NCBI GenBank assembly: GCA_039931775.1
Contig: JBDTRG010000121.1
Location: 1-64,000 of the forward strand
Source: CAIWHR01 sp039931775
GTDB taxonomy: Bacteria; Pseudomonadota; Gammaproteobacteria; Burkholderiales; Casimicrobiaceae
Reading direction: 5' to 3'
Length of the DNA stretch: 64,000 nucleotides
The position numbers and the translations under genes were made by a program. Shown in pieces: positions 34,152 to 42,737 of the stretch. The notes under the pieces are model-generated. The model worked only from the letters and a program-made list of their open reading frames with translations. It had not been told where the DNA came from and did not search any database. The stretch's first letter is position 1. Each line of letters begins with the position of its first letter.

Positions 34152-37064
34152 GTGCCGGCCATTCGCAGAGCGGACGCCCTGGCGTCGCTGCCTCCGCCCT
34201 ACGACCTCCTCGCGCGCGAGGTCGCGGCGTTCATTCCCGGCGAGCGGCTGGTCACCGACCCGCTGCGCCTGGTGACCTGGGGTACCGACGCGAGCTTCTA
34301 CCGGCTCGTCCCCGCGATCGTGGTCGTGGTCGAGAGCGAGGACGAAGTGAGGCGGCTGCTGGCGGCCTGTGCACATCGCGGAACCCCGGTCACCTTCCGC
34401 GCCGCGGGCACCAGCCTGTCGGGCCAGGCGATCACCGACTCCGTGCTGGTGATGCTCGGCGACCACTGGCGCGGCTGCCACATCGAAACGGACGCCGCAT
34501 CGATCGCGCTGCAGCCGGGCGTGATCGGTGCAGCCGCGAACCGGAAGCTCGCCCCATTCGGTCGCAAGATCGGTCCCGACCCGGCGTCGATCGACGCGGC
34601 GATGGTGGGCGGCATCGCCGCGAACAACGCGAGCGGCATGTGCTGTGGCACCGCGCAGAACAGCTATCACACGCTCAAAGGGCTGCGCGTCGTCCTGGCC
34701 GACGGCACGGTGCTCGACACGCGCGACGCCGCGAGTCGCGCGGCGTTCACGGCCCAACGGCCGGATCTCGTCCGTGGCTTGGACACATTGGCGCGCGGCG
34801 CGCGAGACAACGCGGCGCTCGCGGCGCGCATCCGCCACAAGTTCCGGCTGAAGAACACGACGGGATACAGCCTGAACGCACTCGTCGACTTCGACGATCC
34901 GATCGATATTCTCGCCCACCTGATGATCGGCTCCGAAGGCACGCTCGGATTCATCAGCGAAATCACGTACCGCACCGTCCCCGAGTACGCCGACAAGGCG
35001 AGCGCGCTGATCCTGTTCGACGAGCTCGAAACGGCGTGCCAGGCCGTAGCGGCATTGAAGAGCACCCCCGTCGCAGCGGTCGAGCTCGCCGATCGCGCGG
35101 CGTTGCGCTCGGTCGAGGGCAAGCCGGGCCTCCCGGAGGCGATCGGCACGCTCGGCCCCCGCGGCGCGGCGCTGCTCGTCGAAACGCGCGCTGCGGACCC
35201 GCGCTCGCTCGCCCTCCAGGTGCGCGAGATCGAAGCGGCGCTTTCCGGCATCGCCACGTCCGGTGAGGTGCGATTCTCGACGGATGCGCTGGAATGCGCG
35301 AGACTCTGGAACGTACGCAAGGGCATGTTCCCTTCCGTCGGCGCCATGCGCAAGGTTGGCACCACGGTGATCATCGAGGACGTCGCGTTTCCCGTGCCTC
35401 GGCTGGCCGAGGCGACGCTCGACCTGCAACGGCTGCTGGCGGTCCACGGTTATCCCGACGCGATCATCTTCGGCCACGCGCTCGAGGGCAACCTGCATTT
35501 CGTGTTCACGCAGGACTTCAATGCAGCAGCCGAGGTCGAGCGTTACCGCGGTTTCATGGAAGCGCTGTGTCCGCTGGTCGTCGGCAAGTACGACGGGTCG
35601 CTCAAGGCCGAGCACGGGACCGGGCGGAACATCGCGCCGTTCGTCGAGATGGAATGGGGCGCCGACGCCTACCGGCTGATGCGCGAGATCAAGCGGCTCT
35701 TCGACCCGGACGGACTCCTCAACCCGGGCGTGATCCTGAACGACGATCCGAACGCCCACATAAAGCACCTGAAGCCGATGCCGCAATGCGATCCGATCGT
35801 CGATCAATGCATCGAATGCGGCTTCTGCGAGCCCAAGTGCCCGTCCCGCGGATTGACGCTGTCGCCCCGCCAGCGCATCGTGGGATGGCGGGAGATCACC
35901 CGGCTCGACCGCGACGGCGGGAACCCCGCGCGCGCCGCCGCGCTGCATCGCCTCTACGACTATCACGGCATCGAAACCTGTGCGGCGTGCGGGCTGTGCG
36001 CGACGGCGTGCCCGGTCGGGATCGAGACGGGGCTGCTCATCAAGGCGCTGCGCTCGCGCCGCGCCGGACCGGTCGAACAGCGCATCGCCACCGCGGTTGC
36101 CGGCCACTACGGCGCAGCGACCGCGTGCGTTCGCGCCGGCCTCGCCGTCGCCGATATGCTGCACGGAGTCGCCGGAACGAAAACGATGCAGCGCGCGCTC
36201 GACGGCATCCGAAAGGCGTCGGGCGGACGGATTCCGAAATGGTCGCCCGCCCTCCCCCGCGCAGTCAGCTTCACCCCTCGGCGATCGGCGCCTCCGCCGG
36301 GCGCACGACGCATCGTCTACTTCCCGAGTTGCGCGGCGCGCAACATGGGTGCGCAACGCGGCGACGATGATACGGAGGCGCTGCCGGTCACCGCCGAGCG
36401 CCTGTTCGCCAAGGCGGGATTCGAGGTCGCCTACCCGGAAGGGCTCGACGGGCTGTGCTGCGGGCAGCCGTTCGAGAGCAAGGGGTACTTTGTCGCGGCG
36501 GACGCCAAATCTGCGGAGCTCGAGGCCGCGCTGCGCGCGGCCGGCGGCGGGGGAGACACGCCGCTCGTATTCGACACCAGCCCTTGCGCATACCGGATGA
36601 AACGCTACCTCGCCGGGCGGCTCGGCGTCAGCGACGGCATCGACTTCCTCCACGACGAGGTGCTGCCGCGCGTCGCGATCGAACGCCGGTCCGAAACGGT
36701 GGCGATCCATCCGGTGTGCAGCACGCGCAAGATGGGTGGCGTCGAAAGACTGGCGGCGATCGCCGCCCGTTGCAGCAGCGACGTCGTCAGCGTCGAGGCG
36801 GTGCTCTGCTGCGGCTTTGCGGGCGACAAGGGGTTCAACCGGCCCGAGCTCAACGATCATGCGCTGCGCCACCTCAAGGATTCGCTGCCCGCCGGCTGCG
36901 CGAGCGGCTATTCGTCGTCACGCACCTGCGAGATCGGGTTGTCCGAGCACGCGGGCATTCCCTACCGGTCGATCATCCGGCTGGTCGACGCCTGCGCGAG
37001 CCCCCTGTCGCCGTTGGCTGCGCCGCGTGTATCCAACCCCTTGCCTGAGGGACCGCGCCCATGA
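34152..37064 (+). CDS. dld: D-lactate dehydrogenase, FAD- and Fe-S-containing (Dld-II type)
   Basis: 970 residues. N-terminal PCMH-type FAD domain ('GTSLSGQAITDSVLVML', 'VGGIAANNASGM'), a C-terminal FAD-oxidase cap ('GHALEGNLHFVF', 'KAEHGTGRNIAPFVEMEWG'), two 4Fe-4S motifs ('CIECGFCEPKCP', 'CAACGLCATACP') and two CCG half-domains ('CCGQPFESKGY', 'CCGFAGDKGF'). This layout is that of Shewanella-type Dld-II, which oxidises D-lactate to pyruvate and passes electrons to quinone. Position between lldP and lldEFG supports it over glycolate oxidase. GTG start at 34152; it overlaps lldE by 4 bp. Confidence 0.87.
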   Translation: MPAIRRADALASLPPPYDLLAREVAAFIPGERLVTDPLRLVTWGTDASFYRLVPAIVVVVESEDEVRRLLAACAHRGTPVTFRAAGTSLSGQAITDSVLVMLGDHWRGCHIETDAASIALQPGVIGAAANRKLAPFGRKIGPDPASIDAAMVGGIAANNASGMCCGTAQNSYHTLKGLRVVLADGTVLDTRDAASRAAFTAQRPDLVRGLDTLARGARDNAALAARIRHKFRLKNTTGYSLNALVDFDDPIDILAHLMIGSEGTLGFISEITYRTVPEYADKASALILFDELETACQAVAALKSTPVAAVELADRAALRSVEGKPGLPEAIGTLGPRGAALLVETRAADPRSLALQVREIEAALSGIATSGEVRFSTDALECARLWNVRKGMFPSVGAMRKVGTTVIIEDVAFPVPRLAEATLDLQRLLAVHGYPDAIIFGHALEGNLHFVFTQDFNAAAEVERYRGFMEALCPLVVGKYDGSLKAEHGTGRNIAPFVEMEWGADAYRLMREIKRLFDPDGLLNPGVILNDDPNAHIKHLKPMPQCDPIVDQCIECGFCEPKCPSRGLTLSPRQRIVGWREITRLDRDGGNPARAAALHRLYDYHGIETCAACGLCATACPVGIETGLLIKALRSRRAGPVEQRIATAVAGHYGAATACVRAGLAVADMLHGVAGTKTMQRALDGIRKASGGRIPKWSPALPRAVSFTPRRSAPPPGARRIVYFPSCAARNMGAQRGDDDTEALPVTAERLFAKAGFEVAYPEGLDGLCCGQPFESKGYFVAADAKSAELEAALRAAGGGGDTPLVFDTSPCAYRMKRYLAGRLGVSDGIDFLHDEVLPRVAIERRSETVAIHPVCSTRKMGGVERLAAIAARCSSDVVSVEAVLCCGFAGDKGFNRPELNDHALRHLKDSLPAGCASGYSSSRTCEIGLSEHAGIPYRSIIRLVDACASPLSPLAAPRVSNPLPEGPRP

Positions 37065-37804
37065 AGGTCGGCCTGTTCATCCCCTGCTACGTCGACGCGT
37101 TCTTTCCCGAGGTCGGCATCGCGACGCTCGAATTGCTCGAGCGGCTTGGCGTCGAAGTCGTCTACCCGCTCGATCAGACTTGCTGCGGGCAGCCGATGGC
37201 GAACAGCGGCTGCCAGGAGGATGCCGCCGGCGCCGAAGCGCTGTTCGTGAAGAACTTCGCACCGTTCGACTACATCGTCGGGCCTTCGGGAAGCTGCATC
37301 CACCACGTTCGCGAGAACCTGACCGCGATACACCAAACCCCCGACGTGGTCCGGGTCCGAAGCAACGCGCTCGAGCTCGTTGAATTCCTGCACGACGTGG
37401 TCGGTGTTCGCGAATTCCCGTGGGCCGAATTTCCGCACGCGGTTGGGCTGCACAACGGCTGCGCGTCACTGCGCGCGCTCAAGACCGCGAAGATGTCGGA
37501 GATCGACGAGCCGTTCTTCTCCAAGCCGCTCGATCTCCTGTCGAAGGTCAAGGGAATCCGATTCGTCGCGCCGCGGCGGCCCGACGAATGCTGCGGCTTC
37601 GGCGGCACGTTTTCGGTGTTCGAGGAGCCGGTATCGGCGAAGATGGGCTACGACAAGGTGGCCGACCACATGAGCGCCGGCGCCGAGTACATCGTGTCGG
37701 CCGACATGTCGTGCATCATGCACCAGCGCGGATGCGCGGAGCGGATGGGCGTGCCGATCAAGTTCATCCATATAGCGCAAGTTCTTAACGGCGCGCGGAA
37801 ATGA
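37061..37804 (+). CDS. lldE: L-lactate dehydrogenase complex subunit LldE (LutA)
   Basis: 247 residues with the two CCG domains of LutA/LldE: 'CCGQPMANSGCQEDA' and 'CCGFGGTFSVFEEPV', starting 'MKVGLFIPCYVDAFFPEVG'. With LldF and LldG it oxidises L-lactate. ATGA overlap with the preceding gene and with lldF. Confidence 0.93.
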   Translation: MKVGLFIPCYVDAFFPEVGIATLELLERLGVEVVYPLDQTCCGQPMANSGCQEDAAGAEALFVKNFAPFDYIVGPSGSCIHHVRENLTAIHQTPDVVRVRSNALELVEFLHDVVGVREFPWAEFPHAVGLHNGCASLRALKTAKMSEIDEPFFSKPLDLLSKVKGIRFVAPRRPDECCGFGGTFSVFEEPVSAKMGYDKVADHMSAGAEYIVSADMSCIMHQRGCAERMGVPIKFIHIAQVLNGARK

Positions 37805-39195
37805 GCATGAAGCGCATCGACCATGCCGAGGCCTCGTCCAAATTCATCAAGGCGAAGGACCACCTCGACTTCCACGACAAGCGGCTCTGGGACCTGCGCA
37901 CGAAGCGCGACCGGGAAGCGGAGGGCATGCCCGAATGGGAGGACCTGCGGGCGCTGGCCTCCGCGATCAAGGAGCACACGCTGACGCACCTCGCCGATTA
38001 CCTCGAGGAGTTCGAGCGCAACGCCATCGCCAATGGCGCGCAGGTTCACTGGGCAAAGGACGCGGCCGAGCACAACCAGATCGTCGTCGACATCATGCGG
38101 TCCCGCGGCGCGCGGACGCTCGTCAAGGCCAAGTCGATGCTCACCGACGAATGCGACATGCGGCCGTTCCTCGAGAATCGCGGCATCGAGGTGATGGAGA
38201 CCGATCTCGGTGAACGCATCCAGCAGCTCGACGACGAGCCGCCGAGCCACATCGTCGTGCCGGCCGTCCACAAGCTCCGGGGAGACGTCGCCCGCGTCTT
38301 TTCGGAAACGATCGGCACCGACGCGAAGAACAGCGACGTCCATTACCTCGCTGAAAGCCAGCGCCAGCACACGCGGCCGTATTTCCTGAGGGCCGACGCG
38401 GGCATGACCGGGGCCAACTTTGCCGTGGCCGAGACGGGCACCGTGGTCGTCTGCACCAACGAGGGCAACGCCGATTTGAGCGTTCACCTGCCGAAGCTCT
38501 ACATCGCATCGATCGGCATCGAAAAGGTCATACCGAAGATCGAGCATCTTGGCGTGTTCGTGCGGATGCTGTCGAGAAGCGCCCTCGGCTCGCCGATCAC
38601 GCAGTTGACGTCGCACTTCCGCGCGCCGCGCGACGGCACCGAAATGCACATCGTGCTGGTCGACAACGGGCGCTCGGAGCGGCTCGGCATGCCGGACTTC
38701 TGGTACTCGCTCAAATGCATCCGCTGCGGCGCGTGCATGAATACCTGCCCGGTCTATCGCAGAAGCGGCGGCCTTTCCTACGGCGCGACGTATTCCGGGC
38801 CGATCGGCGTGATCATCGACCCGACGTTCAACCTGCGCAAATACAGTTCGCTGCCATTCGCCTCGACGCTGAACGGCAGTTGCACCAGCGTGTGCCCGGT
38901 CAAGATCAACATCCACGAGCAGATCTACAAGTGGCGCCAGATCATCGCCGAGCGCCACCAGCTGCCATTCGTCAAGAAGGAGGCGATGCAGATCGCCGGC
39001 AAGATCCTCGCGAATCCCAGGATGTACCGCGCAGCGGTTGGCACCGCGGGAACCGGCATCGACCTCCTGCCGCGGTTCATGATGTACAACAAGCTGAACG
39101 CATGGGGCAAGCAGCGCGAAGTCCCCAAGGCGCCGGATAAGACGTTCCGGCAGTGGTATCTGGAAAACCGGGCGAAGAAACGGGGGAAGCGATGA
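37801..39195 (+). CDS. lldF: L-lactate dehydrogenase complex subunit LldF (LutB)
   Basis: 464 residues: LUD domain followed by two 4Fe-4S motifs ('CIRCGACMNTCPVYR' and 'CTSVCPVKI'). 'GMTGANFAVAETGTVVVCTNEGN' segment is typical of LutB ('NFAVAETGTVVVCTNEGN'). Overlaps lldE and lldG by 4 bp each. Confidence 0.93.
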   Translation: MSMKRIDHAEASSKFIKAKDHLDFHDKRLWDLRTKRDREAEGMPEWEDLRALASAIKEHTLTHLADYLEEFERNAIANGAQVHWAKDAAEHNQIVVDIMRSRGARTLVKAKSMLTDECDMRPFLENRGIEVMETDLGERIQQLDDEPPSHIVVPAVHKLRGDVARVFSETIGTDAKNSDVHYLAESQRQHTRPYFLRADAGMTGANFAVAETGTVVVCTNEGNADLSVHLPKLYIASIGIEKVIPKIEHLGVFVRMLSRSALGSPITQLTSHFRAPRDGTEMHIVLVDNGRSERLGMPDFWYSLKCIRCGACMNTCPVYRRSGGLSYGATYSGPIGVIIDPTFNLRKYSSLPFASTLNGSCTSVCPVKINIHEQIYKWRQIIAERHQLPFVKKEAMQIAGKILANPRMYRAAVGTAGTGIDLLPRFMMYNKLNAWGKQREVPKAPDKTFRQWYLENRAKKRGKR

Positions 39196-39776
39196 GCAGC
39201 CGGGACGAAGTCCTTGCGCGGATTCGGAAAAACCAGCCGCCACCGCTCCCGCTCCCGGCGGCGCCGGCATTCGGCGGCCCGGCGGGATCGAAGCTGGAGC
39301 GATTCAAGACGGCGCTCGCCAGGATGGGCGGGAAGCTCGCCGACCCGCCCGCCGACGGCGATCTGGACGGGCTCATCGCGCGGCTCTTTCCCAAGGCCGG
39401 CGTCATCTGCTCGGCGACGCCCGAAGTCGCGGGCAACCGGCGTCTGGATCAGATGCGGCAGCCCGCGGAGTTGGACGACGTCGACGTCGGCATCGTCCGC
39501 GCGGTGTTTGGAGTCGCGGAAACCGGTTCGTTATGGCTGACCGACGCGCAGTTTCGGGTGAACACGCTGGGCTTCCTGGCCCAGCACCTCGTCGCCCTGC
39601 TCGATCCGGCCCGCATCGTCCTCGACATGCATCACGCTTATCGAGAGCGCAGCCAGTTCGACGCCCGATACGGCGTGTTCATGACGGGACCATCTGCGAC
39701 CGCTGACATCGAGGGAATCCTCATACATGGGGCGCAGGGCATCCGCACGCTCACTGTCGTGCTGGCGGCAGCGTGA
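39192..39776 (+). CDS. lldG: L-lactate dehydrogenase complex subunit LldG (LutC)
   Basis: 194 residues, LUD domain: 'MSSRDEVLARIRKN', 'GVAETGSLWLTD' and 'FMTGPSATADIEGILIHGAQ' with the final 'GIRTLTVVLA'. ATG at 39192 overlaps the lldF stop. Last gene of the lactate cluster. Confidence 0.92.
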   Translation: MSSRDEVLARIRKNQPPPLPLPAAPAFGGPAGSKLERFKTALARMGGKLADPPADGDLDGLIARLFPKAGVICSATPEVAGNRRLDQMRQPAELDDVDVGIVRAVFGVAETGSLWLTDAQFRVNTLGFLAQHLVALLDPARIVLDMHHAYRERSQFDARYGVFMTGPSATADIEGILIHGAQGIRTLTVVLAAA

Positions 39777-39828
39777 GCCATCCGCGAAATGCGGGCCGCG
39801 CCGGCACGCCGACGGGATCGGCAGCCGA

Positions 39829-40314
39829 TCAGTAGCGCCCGTGCTGCTTGTAGATGTAGTTGGTGAGTTCCACCGACTGCATCGACAGCCGGCGCTGGAC
39901 CTGGTGCACGGCGCGGATGATGGCGCGCATCACCTTGTAGACGATGTCGGGGCGCGCGGTCAGCAGCGATTCGAGTCTTTCGCGCTCGAGCCCCAGCACG
40001 CGCGTGTCGCCGCGCGCCACCAGCGACGCGTAATGTTCGGTGCCATCCATGAAGCTCAGCTCGTCCGCGAAATCGCCGGCGCCGATCGTGAAAAACGTCA
40101 GCTCCTCCGGCGTGCCCGCGTTCTTCACCACGCAGAGCAGTCCTTTGACGATCGAATAGAGGTGATTGTCCGCCGCGCCCTCTTCGACGAGGACTTCGCC
40201 GTCGGACAGGTCGCGCAACGTGACGATGTCGGACAGCACGCTGCATTGTTCGTTGGAGAGCTCGGTGGCGAGTCGCGACTGGCGCAGTGCTTCGAGCCGC
40301 TCGGGTGTGGTCAT
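39829..40314 (-). CDS. Stand-alone cyclic-nucleotide-binding domain protein
   Basis: 161 residues, single cNMP barrel: 'LSDGEVLVEEGAADNHLYSI', 'IGAGDFADELSFMDGTEHYA' and a C-terminal helix, no DNA-binding domain. Last gene of the minus-strand group that includes the cytochromes, 96 bp after the cytochrome c stop. Same domain type as the protein at 17550. Confidence 0.8.
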   Translation of the reverse strand: MTTPERLEALRQSRLATELSNEQCSVLSDIVTLRDLSDGEVLVEEGAADNHLYSIVKGLLCVVKNAGTPEELTFFTIGAGDFADELSFMDGTEHYASLVARGDTRVLGLERERLESLLTARPDIVYKVMRAIIRAVHQVQRRLSMQSVELTNYIYKQHGRY

Positions 40315-40410
40315 GATCGGTTGCTCCGGCGTCGCTGCAGGATCGGCGCGGCGTCGAGACGATGAGCCGGCGCATGCCGGCTCGTCGCTCGATGTCGGGG
40401 CGCCACCGCG

Positions 40411-40911
40411 TTACTTCGGCACGTCGCCCGGTTCGGACTTGATCTTGTAGTCGATGCCCTGGTCGGACGGCGAGCTCTGTTTCACAACCTTGATGAATCC
40501 GTACCCCATTGCCGTATGGCAGCCGTTGCAGTCCTTGATGACCGCGGTGTACGCGACGTCGAAAGCCTTGGCATCCTTCGCCATGATCGCCTTGTTGGTC
40601 GGCGCGAAGGTATTTTCGTAAAAGCCCTGCCACACCTTGTACTCGTCGGGCTTGGTGAGTCGCGCCGGGTTCATCGCGCCGTTCATGTACTTCGACATGT
40701 AGGCGGCCAGCGCCCAGTTGCCTCCCTTGACCGCCGAGTTCATGTCCTGGAAGCGATCGCCGACTTCGCGCATGGGGACTGCGAACTTCGGTATCGCCGC
40801 CTTCAGATCGTCGATCTGCTTCTGGGTGTCCTGCGCTACGGCCACGGAAACACCGCCGCTCAACACCAACGCGACGGCAATCGCAGCGTTCTTGCACAAC
40901 GTGGTTTTCAT
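40411..40911 (-). CDS. Periplasmic monohaem cytochrome c
   Basis: 166 residues with a signal peptide (about residues 1-26, cut after 'SVAVAQ') and one haem site C128-N-G-C131-H132. The helical body before the C-terminal haem site resembles class II cytochromes c (c-prime-like). Axial Met cannot be assigned safely. Own FNR-type promoter at 40973-41014, and a tetrahaem NapC-type gene lies upstream, so it may take electrons from the quinol pool through that protein. Confidence 0.8.
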   Translation of the reverse strand: MKTTLCKNAAIAVALVLSGGVSVAVAQDTQKQIDDLKAAIPKFAVPMREVGDRFQDMNSAVKGGNWALAAYMSKYMNGAMNPARLTKPDEYKVWQGFYENTFAPTNKAIMAKDAKAFDVAYTAVIKDCNGCHTAMGYGFIKVVKQSSPSDQGIDYKIKSEPGDVPK

Positions 40912-40972
40912 GCCTGCTCTCCCAATCGAGATCGCCAGACACGCGCGGCGCGCGTGCCGAACCTCCAGGATC

Positions 40973-41014
40973 AAGATACGCCGCGCGTTCGCGGAGCGGC
41001 TTGACGGAGATCAA
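40973..41014 (-). promoter_or_regulatory. FNR-type promoter of the cytochrome c gene
   Basis: On the minus strand TTGAT-CTCC-GTCAA (41014-41001), with TATCTT at 40978-40973 at exact class II spacing (box centre -41.5). Implied transcript start near 40966, 55 bp before the ATG. Confidence 0.68.
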
Positions 41015-41060
41015 GGCGGGATGCGCTGCTTCCCCCTGCAAATCGCTGACGAACGCGCGC

Positions 41061-41651
41061 CTACTCCTTTGGCGCCGTGTGCGCGATGCCCTTATGGCAA
41101 TCGATGCAGGTTCCCTGCTTCTCCAGGACCATCTTGTGCAGCGGCTGCACGAAATCCTTCTGCTTGGCGATGATCTCCGGCGTGAACGCGTGGCAGTACT
41201 GACAGTTGGCGGAGTTCGTTTCCTTGAATTCCGCCCAGACGTGCTGCGCCATCCGCAGCCGTTCCTTGTTGAACTTCTCCTCGGTCGATATGACGCCGCG
41301 CGCCTCGCCGATCGCGTCCTTGATCCCTGCCTTGGCCTTGTACCAGAGCAGGGCGGGGTAGGCGTGAGGGATGTGGCAGTCGTGACAGCCGGCCTTTACA
41401 CCCTTGGAATTGACCGCATGGATGCTCTCCCGGTATTCCTTGGCGGCCCACTGCATCGAATGGCACGCGCCGCCGCAGAATTCGTTCGTTCCGGTCTGAG
41501 CCACCATCACCTGCGTCGCGATCACGCCGCCCGCGCCGATGACGATCCCCGCGATCGCCAGTGCCAGCACCGACAACGTCGCGCTCGGTTTGGTCAGCCA
41601 CGTCCACAACCGCCGCACGGCTCCGCGACCCTCATTTTTCTCGTCCGCCAC
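41061..41651 (-). CDS. NapC/NirT-type tetrahaem cytochrome c
   Basis: 196 residues: one N-terminal membrane helix (about 24-50) and four haem-binding sites, C59-GGA-C63-H64, C89-HD-C92-H93, C150-QY-C153-H154 and C182-ID-C185-H186. The first has the unusual CX3CH spacing. NapC/NirT/CymA proteins oxidise quinol at the membrane and feed periplasmic reductases. No nitrate, nitrite or TMAO reductase gene is nearby; the cytochrome c at 40411 is the obvious partner. GTG start at 41651. Confidence 0.87.
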   Translation of the reverse strand: MADEKNEGRGAVRRLWTWLTKPSATLSVLALAIAGIVIGAGGVIATQVMVAQTGTNEFCGGACHSMQWAAKEYRESIHAVNSKGVKAGCHDCHIPHAYPALLWYKAKAGIKDAIGEARGVISTEEKFNKERLRMAQHVWAEFKETNSANCQYCHAFTPEIIAKQKDFVQPLHKMVLEKQGTCIDCHKGIAHTAPKE

Positions 41652-41754
41652 GCTTGCCTCCTTGTCGTTGCCCGCCGTACCCGCCTGTTCAACCGTCCGG
41701 CCCGAGGTTACACTGCGCCGACCTCGCACCTAAAGGGCGAGGCAAAGCCCGCCC

Positions 41755-42522
41755 ATGCCGAAGCCTGCCAGAGGCCCGACGCCATCGCTGGTCCCACGCC
41801 CGGTGGAGATCTCGATCCGCGAACTCAAGACGCATTGTATGAACTGCAGTGTACGGGAGCTCTGCCTCCCGGTGGGAGTCGACCAGGACGGGATGCGCCA
41901 GCTGGACAGCCTCGTATCCGAGCGGATGCATGTGAAGAAGGGCGACGCCATATATCGCGCCGGTGACCCGTTCGTCTCGCTCTTTGCGATCCGCGTCGGG
42001 TCATGCAAGAGCACCGTGCTTGGCGAGAAAGGCTACGAGCAGGTCTCGGGCTATCACATGATGGGCGACATCGTCGGGCTGGACGGCATCGGCAGCGGCC
42101 AGCACGGCGGCGAAGCCGTCGCCCTGGAGGACACGGAAGTATGCGTCCTCCCGTTTCATCGGCTCGAGGACCTCGCGCGACAGGTGCATTCGCTGTTGCA
42201 TAACATGCATCGGATCCTCTCCCGCGAAATCGGCCGCGACGAAAACGTCATGCTGATGCTAGGAAGCATGCGTGCCGAGGAGCGCCTCGCGGTATTCCTG
42301 CTCGGTCTTGCAAAGCGCTACCGCGAGCGCGGCTACTCCGAGACCGAGTTCGTCCTGCGGCTGACCCGCGCTGACATCGGCAGCTATCTCGGCCTGACGC
42401 TTGAAACGATCAGCCGCCTTCTGTCCCGCTTCCAGGCGTCGGGCCTCCTGCAGGTGCAGGGCCGGGTCGTGAAGCTCCTCGACCTGACGGCGCTGAAGGA
42501 GCTCGCCGGCCAGCGCTTCTGA
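41755..42522 (+). CDS. fnr: FNR-family oxygen-sensing transcription regulator
   Basis: 255 residues. N-terminal C28-x2-C31-x5-C37 ('HCMNCSVRELC') and C130 match the four [4Fe-4S] ligands of E. coli FNR (C20, C23, C29, C122). A cNMP-like barrel, dimer helix and HTH follow, and the recognition helix 'ETISRLLSRFQ' has the E-x2-S-R pattern that reads TTGAT/C half-sites. It is thus the likely activator at the six boxes in this window under low oxygen. It is divergent from the NapC-type gene. Confidence 0.93.
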   Translation: MPKPARGPTPSLVPRPVEISIRELKTHCMNCSVRELCLPVGVDQDGMRQLDSLVSERMHVKKGDAIYRAGDPFVSLFAIRVGSCKSTVLGEKGYEQVSGYHMMGDIVGLDGIGSGQHGGEAVALEDTEVCVLPFHRLEDLARQVHSLLHNMHRILSREIGRDENVMLMLGSMRAEERLAVFLLGLAKRYRERGYSETEFVLRLTRADIGSYLGLTLETISRLLSRFQASGLLQVQGRVVKLLDLTALKELAGQRF

Positions 42523-42667
42523 CACCCGCCCCCGTCGCGGACGAATGACATGCACCCACAGCGCGTTCGCCGACGGCGCCGCCTCGCCGGTCTTGGTCTG
42601 ACTATCGATCACTTCCCTGCCGCTCCTGTCGTCACCGGCAGCGTGCACCTTCATCGCGGGCCGAGTC

Positions 42668-42681
42668 TTGACATGCGTCAA
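42668..42681 (+). promoter_or_regulatory. FNR-type box upstream of the kinase/DHH pair
   Basis: TTGAC-ATGC-GTCAA, a perfect inverted repeat. A weak TCCACT at 42704-42709 is at class II distance. The start at 42738 leaves room for it, whereas a start at 42681 would overlap the box. Confidence 0.6.
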
Positions 42682-42737
42682 TGAAGACGCCCCGCCCATT
42701 GGCTCCACTACAGATACATGGCTTTGATCCTTCCACG

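Noticed and set aside
34104..36872. 922-codon minus-strand ORF opposite the D-lactate dehydrogenase gene
   Set aside because: Same kind of antisense frame; composition is Arg/Ala/Asp-rich without motifs.
41722..41742. Hairpin CCTCGC/GCGAGG before fnr as a terminator or attenuator
   Set aside because: Short stem, no T-run, and it lies in the fnr leader where no upstream gene ends.
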